Of a stretch of 64,000 nucleotides of DNA, positions 25,614-38,865 are shown one piece after another. The position numbers and the translations under genes were made by a program. Location of the stretch: assembly GCF_016864555.1 (NCBI RefSeq), contig NZ_CP044012.1, forward strand, positions 368,501-432,500. Direction: 5' to 3'. Each line of letters starts with the position of its first letter. The first letter of the stretch is position 1. The stretch is from Sinorhizobium sp. BG8 (GTDB taxonomy: Bacteria; Pseudomonadota; Alphaproteobacteria; Rhizobiales; Rhizobiaceae). The notes under the pieces were generated by a model. The model did no database searches, was not told the DNA's origin, and was given only the letters and a program-made list of their open reading frames with translations.

Positions 25614-27239
25614 CTATTCCTCGCCTCCCACTGCCTGTTGCCCTGCGCGGCGCGCCTCCATCACGGCCTCGATATAGACGCCGGGGCTGCGCAGATTGGC
25701 GACAGTCTCTGACATGTAGCGCATGGCCGGTCCTGCCTGCACGGTGAGTAGCAGTGTCAGGGCGAGAAGCAGCATGACCGGTGCGACCTCAAGCACCAGC
25801 ACGCGGGGAACCCTACCTTCCATCGATGCCCAAAACGTGCGTATGCCGGCGCGCATCATCGAAATGAGGGCCGAGAGCCCCGAGAGGATGATGAGGAGTA
25901 CGATCGCCCACGTCCAGGGCGCGGTATCGGCGTCAGCGGCGCCGATACCGATCATGCCGGAAAGCATGGCGAACTTTGCAATAAAACCGGAAAGCGGCGG
26001 AAGACCTGAAAGCAGGATGCCGCACGCCGCAAAGCATGTACCGAGGACTGCGATCGTCGCTGGCATGGTCACGCCGACCTGTTCTTCCTCCTCTTCCTCG
26101 TCGACATCACCATAGGCCTCCATCGTAACCGCAAGAACGGTTGCGCCGGCATCCTGGCCCCGTTCGACAAGCTCGATGAGCATGAAAAAGGCGCTGATGG
26201 TCAGCGTGGAGGTCACGAGGTAGAGGAGGGCGCCCGCCGTCACGGCCGGATTTCCAAAACCGACGGCCGCTAGCAGCGTTCCAGAGGAAACGAGGACCGA
26301 GAAGCCGGCGAGACGTCCCAGAGCCTGGGAGGCCAGAACACCGATCGTCCCGAAGGCGATCGTCGCCATCCCGCCGTAGAGAAGGACGTTCAATCCGAAA
26401 CCCGCCGAGGCACCTTCACCGAAGACGAGAAGCGAAAGCCTGATGAGCACGTAGATGCCCACCTTGCTCATGATGGCAAAGATGCCCGCGACCGGCGCGG
26501 CGGCAGCGCTGTAGGCGGTGGGCAGCCAAAAATTCAGCGGCCACATACCTGCCTTGATCAGGAACGCGACACCCAGCACGCCGGCGCCCGCTTCCATCAG
26601 CATCCGTGTCCTTGGCGTGAGTTCCGTCACGCGGACGGCAAGGTCGGCCATGTTGAGTGTGCCGGTGGTACCGTAAATGAGACTGACCCCGATCAGGAAG
26701 AGCAGCGCCGCGGCAAGGTTGATGGCGACGTAGTGCAGGCCTGCCTTCACGCGCAGGGATCCGGACCCGTGCAACAGAAGCCCGTAGGACGCCGCAAGCA
26801 TGACCTCGAAGAACACAAACAGGTTGAAGAGGTCGCCGGTCAGGAAGGCACCGTTCAGTCCCATCAGCAGGAGCTGGAACATCGTATGGAAATGGGCGCC
26901 GACCGCATGCCAGCGGGCAAGAGAGTAGACCAGCGTCGGTATCGACAGGATCGCGGTCAGCACCAGCATCAGCGCCGAAAGCCTGTCCACCACCAGCACG
27001 ATCCCGAATGGCGCCGGCCAGTTTCCGAGCAAATAGACATTCTCGCCGGCGCGCGCGGGGTCCAGGGCGCTCGCGAAGCGGAAGAGGGTAATCCCGACCG
27101 CTACCAGCGCAATGCAGGAGACGATGCTTATCATGGCCTTGAAGACGCGCTGCCGCTCGTCGAAGAGCACGAGAAACGCGCCGCACACGAGGGGGATGAG
27201 GATCGGCGCGACGATCAAATGGTGTTGCCATCCGCTCAT
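25614..27239 (-). CDS. phaD: Na+/H+ or K+/H+ antiporter subunit D
   Basis: A 541-residue polytopic protein related to respiratory complex I subunits NuoM/N. It shows the proton-channel region HTMFQLLLMGLNGAFLTGDLFN and the buried-lysine segment IKAGMWPLNFWLPTAYSAA (about 227-245), with the conserved Glu in FFEVMLA. A short acidic run (VDEEEEEEQVG, about 376-386) in a loop is unusual for the family. It overlaps phaC by four bases. In rhizobia, Pha systems serve pH and Na/K homeostasis and, for pha1 of S. meliloti, root infection. Confidence 0.94.
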   Translation of the reverse strand: MSGWQHHLIVAPILIPLVCGAFLVLFDERQRVFKAMISIVSCIALVAVGITLFRFASALDPARAGENVYLLGNWPAPFGIVLVVDRLSALMLVLTAILSIPTLVYSLARWHAVGAHFHTMFQLLLMGLNGAFLTGDLFNLFVFFEVMLAASYGLLLHGSGSLRVKAGLHYVAINLAAALLFLIGVSLIYGTTGTLNMADLAVRVTELTPRTRMLMEAGAGVLGVAFLIKAGMWPLNFWLPTAYSAAAAPVAGIFAIMSKVGIYVLIRLSLLVFGEGASAGFGLNVLLYGGMATIAFGTIGVLASQALGRLAGFSVLVSSGTLLAAVGFGNPAVTAGALLYLVTSTLTISAFFMLIELVERGQDAGATVLAVTMEAYGDVDEEEEEEQVGVTMPATIAVLGTCFAACGILLSGLPPLSGFIAKFAMLSGMIGIGAADADTAPWTWAIVLLIILSGLSALISMMRAGIRTFWASMEGRVPRVLVLEVAPVMLLLALTLLLTVQAGPAMRYMSETVANLRSPGVYIEAVMEARRAGQQAVGGEE

Positions 27240-27573
27240 TTCGGCTGCTCTCTTCCGTCAACATGGTCGGTGCCAGTCAGGCCTCGCGATGCGAGCAGAA
27301 CGACAAGGAATAGTGCCGTGGTGGCAAAACCGATCACGATGGCGGTCAACACCAGCGCCTGCGGGACGGGATCGGCGAGGGTTGTGGGATCGACACCGTC
27401 GACAAGGATCGGCGGCGCATTGGAGCGCAGACCACCGACCCCGAAAATGAAAAGGTTGACCGCGTAGGAGAGGAGAGAGAGGCCCACGATGACCTGATAG
27501 GTTCGGGGGCGGAGGATGAGCCACACTCCCGAGCCGGTCATGACGCCGATGCCGATCGCGACGACGAGTTCCA

Positions 27574-27574
<1 letters not shown>
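27236..27574 (-). CDS. phaC: Na+/H+ or K+/H+ antiporter subunit C
   Basis: Start at ATG 27574 overlaps the phaAB stop (TGATG) and gives 112 residues, the normal MrpC/PhaC length. It is NuoK-like, with three membrane segments, LSLLSYAVNLFIFGVGGL (about 33-50) and the signature DPVPQALVLTAIVIGFATTA (about 67-86). The longer frame to 28009 overlaps phaAB and was rejected. Confidence 0.94.
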
Positions 27575-30492
<2,918 letters not shown>

Positions 30493-30652
30493 CTTTTCCT
30501 GAATCGCCTTCGGGTCTGGAATTGGCGGCATCGCGCGACCACGGCGCAGCCAGCTTGTTCGGCGATAATAGTGCGCCGGATTTTCCCAACCTTACGCGCA
30601 CTCGCAGTCTGCGCAAAATCGGAACAACCGCTCGGGCAGGCCAGACAAGGCT

Positions 30653-31015
30653 TTAACCGAGCAAGAAACCCAAGAAACGTTCAGGAGGACCACGCGGATC
30701 TGCTGCGAGAAAAGGTGCCGCGCCCTCATGCCGGTGCGTGAAACCTGCCGCGCCTGTGTTGCCCCGCGCTACGAGACTCAGCTCCACCGAATCGGGAACG
30801 ATCATACTGAAATCAGGATTGCAGATCAGATCCGCGATCTGAGAAGAGCCTTGCTCGACCATCCTTTCGGGATATCGGGGGCTGTCGCTGCTGGTCTGGA
30901 GAGAAGCAAGCGGCCTGTCGAGCACGCGAAACCGCGCGGCCAACGCAGAAGTCGGAAGGGAAAGGGTCGAAACCAGGAAGAGGATGGAGAGTAGGAGGGA
31001 AGTCGGACGCGACAT
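30653..31015 (-). CDS. Small secreted or lipoprotein-like hypothetical protein
   Basis: Start at ATG 31015 gives 120 residues. The N-terminus is a convincing signal peptide (MSRPTSLLLSILFLVSTLSL, then PTSALA with cleavage after about 26). The mature part is short and has no domain I recognise. It lies between the pha operon and the exoP terminator, on the same strand as both. Ribosome binding site evidence is weak, so the gene is likely but not certain. Confidence 0.4.
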   Translation of the reverse strand: MSRPTSLLLSILFLVSTLSLPTSALAARFRVLDRPLASLQTSSDSPRYPERMVEQGSSQIADLICNPDFSMIVPDSVELSLVARGNTGAAGFTHRHEGAAPFLAADPRGPPERFLGFLLG

Positions 31016-31156
31016 GCAGCTTCGCCGCAGATGTCGTTCCTCCATCCTTGTCAAATCTCCAACCTCCGGACCATATCGATTGCCGTTACGAATTCATCTG
31101 TAGAGACCATACGTTAGGCGAAACGACAATGTCCAGCGCAAGAGGCGAAAAAGACG

Positions 31157-31193
31157 AGAGGTCGCAGCCTTGAATGACAAGGTTGCGACCTCT
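31157..31193 (-). terminator. Rho-independent terminator of the exoHKLAMONP unit
   Basis: Fifteen-base arms (31157-31171 and 31179-31193) with one G-T mismatch and a seven-base loop lie 29 bases after the exoP stop. On the minus strand the stem is followed by CGTCTTTTTCG. It should end the long exo transcript. Confidence 0.8.
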
Positions 31194-31221
31194 TTGTAGC
31201 TTCGATTGGGAATGCCCTGAC

Positions 31222-33567
31222 CTAGCTGACGGTCTTTGAGCGCCCACTGTTGACGTAATACTTGTCGAAGTGATTCCGGTACTTTTCGGAGCCGCCGAAA
31301 TCCCCGTAGCGTGCAAGCTCGGTCATGTCCGTCTTGTTGAGCACGACGCCGAGGATCTTGCTGCTGATCTGCGGCTCGGCCTCCAGGAGTTCCCGAACGA
31401 GGCGCGACGGCGTCTTGCCCCACTCGACAACAAAGATGAAACCGTCCGCGTGGACGGAAAACGCCTTGGCATCGACCACCGGTCCGAGAGGAGCAAGATC
31501 GACTATGACGTAGTCGAAGGTCTTGCGGGCGTTCTCGATCAGCTCGGCCATGCCAGCAGATGCGAGAAGCTCGTCGGTGTGGTGGAGCATCTCGTGAGAG
31601 GCGGTCAGCCCGACGGGCAGAATGGCAAGCTTGGTCTGCTGGTCGAACTTGATGGCACTCGTCCACGGAACCTCACCGAGAACCACTTCTATGATGCCGG
31701 TGCGGGGACTTGGCCGCAGCATGCGGCTGAGACCCGGATGGCGAAGGTCGGCGTCGATCAGGAGTGTACGCTTGCCGCTTGCCGCCAGCAGCATCGCGAA
31801 GTTTGCGGCCAACGTGGACTTTCCTTCACCCGGCAAGGCGGAAACAATGCCGATGACCCTGTTCGGGCAGCCCTGCAACATCACTTCGCTTGCGAGCTTT
31901 GCGTTGCGTAGCGTCTCGGCGAATGCCGAACGTGGCGAATCGAGGACCACCCGCGTCATCTGCTCGAAGGGAATGACGGCCTCGCCCGGCGGATCCGACT
32001 TACCCTTGGAGAAGCGCGAGCGAAGCGAGTGCATCGTCCCCTTCGAAACACCGCCGAGCTGCGGCAGGTATCCGAGCGACTTGTGGCCGAGAAGAGCCCT
32101 GATGTCACCTTCCAGGCGGAAATGACGGTCGCGCGCTTCGGCAATGAATGCGTAGGCTGCGCCGGCCATGAGGCCGAGGACTGCCGAGAGGGCGAGCACC
32201 ATTGTCTTGCGAGGGCTCGACGGAGAAACCGGCACACCCGCTTCGGAAATCACGCGGGCCTTTGCGATGGGGAAGGATCGCTGCTGGGATGCCTGTTCAT
32301 ACCTACCGAGATAGGCTTCCGCGAGCGTTTTCAGCGCTGTAGCTTTCTGCTCCAGTTCGCGCAGATGGACCAGCGACTTGCTCGCCTCCGTGTTCTTCCC
32401 GGCGACGCGATCGATGTTTTCCCTGAGCGATGCCTCGCGGGAACGAGCCACTTCGAACTCGTTCTTGTAGCTCGAGGTAAGCTGCTCCAGCTCCTGATAG
32501 ATCTGACGCGCGACATCGGCCTTTTCATCCCTGAGAGCGACAGCCTGTGGATGATCGGCTGCGAAGTTCTGGGTTATTTCCTGTTCGCGCTTGCCGAGCG
32601 ACAGATAGCGAGACTTGAGCTCCTGGATAACGGAATTGTCGGTATCCTTGGAAGAAATGGTCGCGTTGTTGACCGCATTGTCCGGGCCCTGGGCGAGAAT
32701 CGCCTGGAACTGGTGATAGCGCGCGGAAGCGCTTGCGGTATCGGCCTGCGCGATGATCAGCTGGCTGTTCAGATCCGCAAGCTGCTGCTCGGACATCAAC
32801 TCGCCGCGGGCCTGGGTCAGACCGTTTTCGGACTTGTACTTTTCGACCTCCAGGGACGCGATCTGGGCACGACGCTGCAGGTCGGCGACGCGTTCCTGAA
32901 GCCACAGGGAGGCCCGTTCGGTAGCGTCGAAATTCGCGTTCAGCTGGTCGGTGAGATAGGCGCTGGCATAGGCATTGGTGATCCCCGCAGCCAGCTTGGG
33001 ATCCGGCGAGACGTAGGAAACGGCCACGACCGCGCTTCGCCCGACACGTTCGACAGTGATGTCTTTCTGCAGGAACGCTGCCGCCTTGTAGCGCTTGCCA
33101 TTGTAGATGGCTTCGTCCGAGAGCGGCGGTTCACCGGTGAAGTACGAACTCAGCGACTTCACCCAGGACTTCACGATTGCGGCCGGGGACTGCGGCGGGT
33201 CAAGGACGGTCTCGTTGTCGGCGAGTTTCGCGTCGTCGACGACACGCAACGCAAGGGTGTTCGACTTGAGGATCTCGACAGCGCTCGAAATGCGCGTATC
33301 CGCTTCCTGTCGGCTTTGCGGCGACCGGTCCTCGTCCGCGTAACGCGAGAGTTCGTCATCGAGCAAGATCTGCGTCATCGACGTGTAAAGCGGCGTTGCG
33401 GTCACGAGATAGGCAATGCCGAGGAGAACGAAGGCTACCACGAAGATGGCAATCGCCTTCGCCCGCCGGAGAACGGTCACCATCAACCGGTCGAGGTCGA
33501 TGAAGGAGTCGGCATTCTCCGCCTCACGAGACACGACACTGTTGAATGGCAGGCTTCTTTGATGCAT
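31222..33567 (-). CDS. exoP: Succinoglycan chain-length/export co-polymerase and BY-kinase ExoP
   Basis: Start at ATG 33567 gives 781 residues, close to S. meliloti ExoP. The layout is a Wzz-type periplasmic domain between TM1 (about 36-56, IFVVAFVLLGIAYLVTATPL) and TM2 (about 440-460), with the proline-rich motif GVPVSPSSPRK just before TM2. A long coiled-coil region lies about 190-420. The cytoplasmic tyrosine autokinase has Walker A LPGEGKSTLAANF, Walker A' LLIDADLRHPGLSR and Walker B VIVDLAPLGP. Tyrosines cluster at the end (YGDFGGSEKYRN and DKYYVN) for phosphorylation. ExoP with ExoQ and ExoT sets polymer length and exports EPS. It ends the exoHKLAMONP run. Confidence 0.95.
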   Translation of the reverse strand: MHQRSLPFNSVVSREAENADSFIDLDRLMVTVLRRAKAIAIFVVAFVLLGIAYLVTATPLYTSMTQILLDDELSRYADEDRSPQSRQEADTRISSAVEILKSNTLALRVVDDAKLADNETVLDPPQSPAAIVKSWVKSLSSYFTGEPPLSDEAIYNGKRYKAAAFLQKDITVERVGRSAVVAVSYVSPDPKLAAGITNAYASAYLTDQLNANFDATERASLWLQERVADLQRRAQIASLEVEKYKSENGLTQARGELMSEQQLADLNSQLIIAQADTASASARYHQFQAILAQGPDNAVNNATISSKDTDNSVIQELKSRYLSLGKREQEITQNFAADHPQAVALRDEKADVARQIYQELEQLTSSYKNEFEVARSREASLRENIDRVAGKNTEASKSLVHLRELEQKATALKTLAEAYLGRYEQASQQRSFPIAKARVISEAGVPVSPSSPRKTMVLALSAVLGLMAGAAYAFIAEARDRHFRLEGDIRALLGHKSLGYLPQLGGVSKGTMHSLRSRFSKGKSDPPGEAVIPFEQMTRVVLDSPRSAFAETLRNAKLASEVMLQGCPNRVIGIVSALPGEGKSTLAANFAMLLAASGKRTLLIDADLRHPGLSRMLRPSPRTGIIEVVLGEVPWTSAIKFDQQTKLAILPVGLTASHEMLHHTDELLASAGMAELIENARKTFDYVIVDLAPLGPVVDAKAFSVHADGFIFVVEWGKTPSRLVRELLEAEPQISSKILGVVLNKTDMTELARYGDFGGSEKYRNHFDKYYVNSGRSKTVS

Positions 33568-33728
33568 GGCAACCGCTCTGTTTTCGCCTTTGGTACCCGG
33601 CCCGGTGAGAAGCCAGGGACACGGCAAGTCTTTGAAACGCCTCAGCTCCCCCGAAATCTTTACGCGATCGGGGGAAGCTGGGCAGGATTGAACCGGACCA
33701 AGGTCCGGACTTATCGACTATTTCGACG

Positions 33729-34634
33729 TTATGCCGCCTGGATGCGGCCTTCATGCGAGAGAACCATCTCTCGCACAGATTCAAACACGATCCCGCCGAT
33801 GTCGGCACGGGCGAGCGCGAATGCGACATTGGCCTCGATGAAGCCGTGCTTCGAGCCGCAGTCGAATGTCCGCCCCTGATAGGGATGCGCATGGAAGTTC
33901 TGGTCTTCGGACAGCTTCAACATGCCGTCCGTAAGCTGGATTTCGTTTCCGGCGCCCCGCTGCTGGTGTGCGAGGATCGGGAAAATTTCCGGCTGCAAGA
34001 TATAACGGCCATTGAGGTAGAAATTGGACGGCGCTTCACCAGCACTAGGCTTCTCGACCATCTTGGTCACTGAAAACCCGTGTGAAACCGAGTCACCCTG
34101 GCCAACGATGCCGTATTTCGATGCATCTTCAGGTGCGCACTGCTCGACGCCGACGACGTTGCCACCGACCTCGTTGTAGAGGTCCATCAGGCCCGCCATG
34201 CAGCCACGCGTACCATAGCAGATCATATCGGGGAGCAGAAGCGCGAAGGGTTCGTCACCAATCAGGTCACGGGCGCACCAGACGGCGTGCCCCAGGCCGA
34301 GAGGGGCCTGCTGGCGCGTGAAGCTCACCGAGCCGGCAGCCGGAAGCATGCTTTCAAGCTCGGAGATCTGAGCGTTCTTGCCCGAACGGGAAAGCGAAGA
34401 GATCAGCTCGGGCGTGTCGTCGAAGTGGTCTTCGATCGCCTGCTTGTTGCGGCTCGTAACGAAGACGATGTGCTCGATACCGGCCTGGCGGGCCTCATCC
34501 ACTGCGTACTGGACCACCGGACGATCGACGATCGTGAGCATTTCCTTTGGCATGGCTTTCGTAGCCGGCAGGAACCGCGTTCCGTTACCCGCGACCGGGA
34601 TGACTGCTTTCCTGACGGTCTTTGATCGATCCAT
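33729..34634 (-). CDS. exoN: UTP-glucose-1-phosphate uridylyltransferase ExoN
   Basis: A 301-residue GalU-type enzyme. The N-terminal nucleotide-binding motif reads [19 protein letters not shown] (about 16-34). [12 protein letters not shown] (about 132-143) holds the metal-binding Asp, and [20 protein letters not shown] (about 191-210) is the sugar-binding loop. It makes UDP-glucose for the glucosyl steps of succinoglycan. It lies four bases after exoO and 161 bases before exoP in the same direction. Confidence 0.94.
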   Translation of the reverse strand: MDRSKTVRKAVIPVAGNGTRFLPATKAMPKEMLTIVDRPVVQYAVDEARQAGIEHIVFVTSRNKQAIEDHFDDTPELISSLSRSGKNAQISELESMLPAAGSVSFTRQQAPLGLGHAVWCARDLIGDEPFALLLPDMICYGTRGCMAGLMDLYNEVGGNVVGVEQCAPEDASKYGIVGQGDSVSHGFSVTKMVEKPSAGEAPSNFYLNGRYILQPEIFPILAHQQRGAGNEIQLTDGMLKLSEDQNFHAHPYQGRTFDCGSKHGFIEANVAFALARADIGGIVFESVREMVLSHEGRIQAA

Positions 34635-34638
34635 GTCT

Positions 34639-35649
34639 TTATCCTTTGCTCTTGTGCGGGCTGTTGCCCGGGTTCGGTTGACCGGCGGCGACCACTGTCG
34701 CCGCCGGGGAAGGGCGAGGCGCCGTCAGACGGCGCAGACGTGCGGCGATGGGCATACGCAGATGCCTGAGCGCCGCAGGGTTGCTGAAGGCGGTGCGAAC
34801 GGCGCCACCAAGCGATTTGGTCTTCAACTGTTCGACGAGTGTGAGGAATGAGCGGGCTTCCCGAAGGCTGCGGCTGCGCTTGCGTTGCGCAAGTTTTGCA
34901 GCTTCGTCGAGCTGATGGCTCCGCAGGAACGTCTCGTCGGCGGCAAGCATTGCATCCACGTGGTGGATCTTCAGCACGCGCGAGATCGAACCTTCACGAA
35001 TGTGGTAGACGTATCCCGGCTCAGGTTCGACCGCGCACCGTGCGCCCTTGGCGAGCGCCGACGCCAGGAAAATGTAATCCTCGCCGATGCGAAGCGTCTC
35101 ATCGAAACGCAAGCCATGGATCTCGATGAACGCACGTTCGAACACCGGCTTCAAGTAACCGAAATTGTGCTCGGCCTCGAAGAGGACGTTCGACTCGATG
35201 AACTCGGCGAGACTGATCGTCGGGTGGCGCTGAAGTTCAGCACGTTCGAACATTTGCTGCCGGCGGCCATCGCCGGACACGACTTCGATGTTGTCGACCG
35301 CAACCTCGGCGTCCATCCGCTCGGCGCGATCGAGCATCCGGCGCAATCTGTCCGGATGGATCGTATCATCGGAATCGAGGGTGGCGATCCATCGACCGCT
35401 CGCTTGCTGCAAGCCGGCATTGCGCGCACCACCGGGGCCGCGGTTTTGCTGAAGCGCAATCAGCCGGACACGCGGATCATCGATCGCGGAAACGACCGAT
35501 CGCGTATCGTCGGACGAGCAATCGTCGACGACGAGAACTTCTACCGTCACGCCACGCTGCGCCAAGGCACTCTCGATCGCCGGCACGATCGTATCGGCGG
35601 AATTGTAAGCCGCCACGACGAAGGTCACGTCTGGTTGCGAACGGATCAT
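34639..35649 (-). CDS. exoO: Succinoglycan glucosyltransferase ExoO
   Basis: A 336-residue GT2 enzyme with the GT-A start [30 protein letters not shown] and the metal-binding DSDD motif in [17 protein letters not shown] (about 88-104). The C-terminal 100 residues are basic and Pro-rich. In S. meliloti, ExoO adds the fifth sugar, starting the beta-1,6-linked side chain. The start overlaps the exoM stop (ATGA). The specific linkage is assigned by gene order and known pathway, not by motif. Confidence 0.92.
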   Translation of the reverse strand: MIRSQPDVTFVVAAYNSADTIVPAIESALAQRGVTVEVLVVDDCSSDDTRSVVSAIDDPRVRLIALQQNRGPGGARNAGLQQASGRWIATLDSDDTIHPDRLRRMLDRAERMDAEVAVDNIEVVSGDGRRQQMFERAELQRHPTISLAEFIESNVLFEAEHNFGYLKPVFERAFIEIHGLRFDETLRIGEDYIFLASALAKGARCAVEPEPGYVYHIREGSISRVLKIHHVDAMLAADETFLRSHQLDEAAKLAQRKRSRSLREARSFLTLVEQLKTKSLGGAVRTAFSNPAALRHLRMPIAARLRRLTAPRPSPAATVVAAGQPNPGNSPHKSKG

Positions 35650-36593
35650 GAGGACGCCGCCTCCAGTGCTCCATATTGGCGGATCTCACGGGCTCCCAGA
35701 AGGCCTGCCACGACGCCGGTGTGCATGACGCCTCGCAGGAGGAAGCGATTGCGCGTGATCGGCGACAGGGCGAAAACCGCGCCGGAAACGAAGCAGACGG
35801 TCGCCTTCGCAGCTGCCAAAGCAACTGATGCCGGACGCTTCAGCGCTGAAGCACCCTCGGCAAGCAGCCGGCCATGTGTCTGGCCGACGCGAAAGCGCCG
35901 CTTCGCCAGCCATCCAAAGGATGCCCTGTTTTCGGGAACCGGATCGTCCAGCCAGGCTTCCTCCGCAAAGGCAATCCGCCCGCCGGCCTCATGCATATGC
36001 GTGAAGAACTCCGTATCCTCCCCGCCCGTACGGCCGAGCGCGAGATTGAAGCGGCGCCCTCTCAACGAAGGTGCGTCGGGGCGCAAAAGCGTATTGCAGG
36101 TATAGCCAGTGCGTATCTCGCCCCGGACCCAGACCGGCATCGTCGAATGAAAGTCGCCGTTGCGCATCCATTCGGGTGCGCTCGAAAGGTAGACAGCCTT
36201 TACCGGGCCTAGCACGACTTCGGCGCCGGTGGCCTCGGCGGCGTTCAGAAGATTGACCAGCCACAGTTCGGACGCCACCTCGTCATCGTCCAGAAAGGCG
36301 AGGAAATCCGCATCGGCACTGTCGAGGCAGGCATTGCGGGCAATTGAGATGTTGCCCGCCGGGCAATGCACGTAGTGCAGCGCGAAGGGAATTTCGCCTC
36401 GCAGGCGCTCGACCAGCGGCTCGGCGCTCGGCGTCACATCATTGTCGGCGATGATGATGCGAAGCGTCGTTCCTTCCGGAACGGCAAGCCGGCCCAGGGA
36501 GCGCAGGGTCTCTGCAAGTTGCGGTCTGCGGAAGGTGCAGACAGCGATATCGACCCGCAACGGTGCGACTGCGTTGGAACGCTGGCTGATCAT
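35646..36593 (-). CDS. exoM: Succinoglycan glucosyltransferase ExoM
   Basis: Start at ATG 36593 overlaps the exoA stop (ATGA) and gives 315 residues, near the S. meliloti size. The longer frame to 36752 is out-of-frame exoA sequence. GT2 motifs: VDIAVCTFRRPQLAETLRSL at the start, RIIIADND (about 42-49) and FLAFLDDDEVASELW (about 95-109), where DDD binds the metal. It adds the fourth sugar by a beta-1,4 bond to the lipid-linked intermediate in the known pathway. A hydrophobic C-terminal segment suggests membrane association. Confidence 0.92.
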   Translation of the reverse strand: MISQRSNAVAPLRVDIAVCTFRRPQLAETLRSLGRLAVPEGTTLRIIIADNDVTPSAEPLVERLRGEIPFALHYVHCPAGNISIARNACLDSADADFLAFLDDDEVASELWLVNLLNAAEATGAEVVLGPVKAVYLSSAPEWMRNGDFHSTMPVWVRGEIRTGYTCNTLLRPDAPSLRGRRFNLALGRTGGEDTEFFTHMHEAGGRIAFAEEAWLDDPVPENRASFGWLAKRRFRVGQTHGRLLAEGASALKRPASVALAAAKATVCFVSGAVFALSPITRNRFLLRGVMHTGVVAGLLGAREIRQYGALEAASS

Positions 36594-37588
36594 TGCGAAA
36601 TCCTCCTGTGTCGGAAATCGAGGAGTTCGCGCCAGAAACCGGCCGACCATGCAAAGTGCATGACCATGGCGGACACCGCGGCCAGAGGGCCGTAGGGATT
36701 GCGCTGGCCAAGTGCCATCCAGATGCCGTAGCCGAGGCACGCGGCCACCCATAGCCCCAGCGGGACAACCGCAATCCAGTTGATGAGCGCAAGAACGGCA
36801 CCGATTGCCACGGGAGCGACCGCAAGCGGGATCATCTGCCGGACACTCGGCAGCGCACGGTGCTTCAGGAAATTCCGTGCACGACCGCGGCCATAGGCGA
36901 AATACTGGCGAAACAGCGTCCCGACCGTCTTGCGCGGATAGTAGACCATGCTCGTCCGGTCAGTCATCCAGATGCGGTAGCCGGCCTTGTTGAGACGGTA
37001 GTCGAACTCCGCATCCTCGTTGTGGCTGAAGCTCTCGTCGTATCCTCCGATGGCGCGAAAAGCCGCGATCCGCATGAGCGCGTGATGGCCATGGTCGGCC
37101 CAGTGGCTGGGCGCGCCGACGCGGTGCTTCGATCCGCCATTTCCGAGCTTGGAGTTCTGTGCGAAGGCCGTCGCCTTCTGGAAAGTGCTGAAGCCGACGG
37201 TCTTCATGCCGACGACCACGGAATCTGCACCGGTCGCCAGCGCCTCTTGCACCAACCGCTCGCAGTAGTCGTCCGGATACTCGCCATGCGCATCGATGCG
37301 GATGAGATAGTCGTATTGGGATCCGTACGTGTCCACCACGAGATTGATGGCAGCACTCTGGATGCGTTTCGGGTTGTGGAGCAGGGTAACCGCTGGGTTT
37401 TCCGCTGCCAGCCGGGTCACGATTTCGCGCGTCCCATCTATGCTTCCACCATCCGCAATCACGATATCGGCGTCGAGGACCGCAAGGGCAAACCGCAACT
37501 TGTGGACCAACTGTTCGATATGAGCCGCCTCGTTGAGGCAGGGGATAACGATCAGGCACCTGACGGACTTCAAGGCATCAATGGTCAT
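36590..37588 (-). CDS. exoA: Succinoglycan glucosyltransferase ExoA
   Basis: Start at ATG 37588, overlapping the exoL stop, gives 332 residues (S. meliloti ExoA is about 330). The GT2 core shows CLIVIPCLNEAAHIEQLVHK, IVIADGGSIDGTREIV and YLIRIDAHGEYPDDYCERL, where DAH is the metal-binding motif; FSHNEDAEFDYRL is the acceptor/catalytic region. Two or three C-terminal hydrophobic segments (about 245-320) anchor it in the membrane. ExoA transfers the first glucose to the priming galactose. Confidence 0.93.
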   Translation of the reverse strand: MTIDALKSVRCLIVIPCLNEAAHIEQLVHKLRFALAVLDADIVIADGGSIDGTREIVTRLAAENPAVTLLHNPKRIQSAAINLVVDTYGSQYDYLIRIDAHGEYPDDYCERLVQEALATGADSVVVGMKTVGFSTFQKATAFAQNSKLGNGGSKHRVGAPSHWADHGHHALMRIAAFRAIGGYDESFSHNEDAEFDYRLNKAGYRIWMTDRTSMVYYPRKTVGTLFRQYFAYGRGRARNFLKHRALPSVRQMIPLAVAPVAIGAVLALINWIAVVPLGLWVAACLGYGIWMALGQRNPYGPLAAVSAMVMHFAWSAGFWRELLDFRHRRISQ

Positions 37589-38781
37589 GACAGTCCCCCT
37601 TCGTTCACCGACTTCACCTGCGCCATGGAGCTGGACGGGCGCACGACCGAACCGATGCGCCGCACCAGGGCCTGGCAATCCGCGCGATCGAAAATCCAGG
37701 TGCCGATGCCCTGCGCCGCAACGCGGTCGAATTCATCGAGGTAGCGCGCCTCGCTCATCTCGCCGAGCAGCGTCGTCAAAGCCAGGACGCTAGGCTGGTC
37801 GAGGACAAGTCCGATACCCTTGCCGGCAACGAAGCGTGCCGTTTCGGTACCGTTCATCGTGATGGGGACAGCACCATAACGGCAGCCCTCGTAGAGCCGG
37901 TTGGGCAGCAGCCAGCTGGAGTTCAGGCCTTCCTCGAAAAAGTCGATAGCCCAGGTGAACTGGACTTCGTTGTAGATTTCGGCGAGCTGCTCGGGATTCT
38001 GATAGGCCCCGTGGAACGTCATGTAGGGTTCGTTCCTGACAAACCCGTCGAAGTCGTCGAATTCGGTGTAGGCGGGCTGGCCCCTGAGCACGATCTCGAA
38101 CCGGCCCTTCATCGCCCGCGAGAACGCGGCCAGCAAGGCGAGCGATTTGCGACACCGCAGGGCGCCGAACCAACCGATCTTCCAAGGCTCGCCGGGTGCC
38201 GGAGGCCGTGGCTGCGCCACCACCTGGTTGGCCGCCTCATCGAGGGCCAGCACCTTGTTTTCCACCAGAGACAGTGGCGCCTCGATCCCGGAGCGGTTCC
38301 GGAAATAGTATTCGATGAAGGCTGGCGAACTGGTCAGGACAAGGCTCACCTTCCGACCCAGGTTCGCCTCTACCGAACGTATCGCCCTGCCTGCGAAATC
38401 GTTGCGCAGAAGCAGACGATGAATGTCGAGGCACTCGTAGACGATCGGCAGGTCCGCTCCACCGAAAAGGGACTGCGCGCGCGATGCAAGCGCCAGCATT
38501 TCGAGATTTCGCGCGACAATCACATCGGGGCGAGTGACGTTGCCAAGCGAACCACCGAGCTGAAGCCACGCCTTGGCGACGGCACCGGTGCGTTGCGCGA
38601 AGCGGGCGTCCTTCGTCACGCCCAGTTTGATTGGCTGCTTGTCCGCCGCATAGGGCAGCGCTCTTGTCCCCCGTCGAAACCCGGCAAGCGTCACCTTTGC
38701 CCCACCTGCCTCGAAGGCAAGTACGCGGCGGCGCACCGCGGAATCGGAAAGGTCATGCGCCAGGTAGAGGACATGCAGCAT
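37585..38781 (-). CDS. exoL: Succinoglycan glucosyltransferase ExoL
   Basis: A 398-residue protein beginning MLHVLYLAHDLSDSAVRRRV, with a GT-B-like body; KIGWFGALRCRKSLALLAAF (about 203-222) resembles the start of the donor-binding half, and GCRYGAVPITMNGTETARFV (about 308-327) resembles its glycine-rich donor loop. ExoL adds the third sugar by a beta-1,4 bond in the S. meliloti pathway. It follows exoK by 84 bases and overlaps exoA by four. Confidence 0.9.
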   Translation of the reverse strand: MLHVLYLAHDLSDSAVRRRVLAFEAGGAKVTLAGFRRGTRALPYAADKQPIKLGVTKDARFAQRTGAVAKAWLQLGGSLGNVTRPDVIVARNLEMLALASRAQSLFGGADLPIVYECLDIHRLLLRNDFAGRAIRSVEANLGRKVSLVLTSSPAFIEYYFRNRSGIEAPLSLVENKVLALDEAANQVVAQPRPPAPGEPWKIGWFGALRCRKSLALLAAFSRAMKGRFEIVLRGQPAYTEFDDFDGFVRNEPYMTFHGAYQNPEQLAEIYNEVQFTWAIDFFEEGLNSSWLLPNRLYEGCRYGAVPITMNGTETARFVAGKGIGLVLDQPSVLALTTLLGEMSEARYLDEFDRVAAQGIGTWIFDRADCQALVRRIGSVVRPSSSMAQVKSVNEGGLS

Positions 38782-38865
38782 TAAGAATTATCCGTTCGAA
38801 TTGCCCGGCCTGAGACCGGAGGTGAGAATGCGTTTCGCGGCGTGGTCACCACGGTGTTTCGGGTT

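Noticed and set aside
32029-33879. A 616-codon open frame on plus opposite exoP
   Set aside because: Antisense shadow of exoP, crossing also the exoP-exoN gap.
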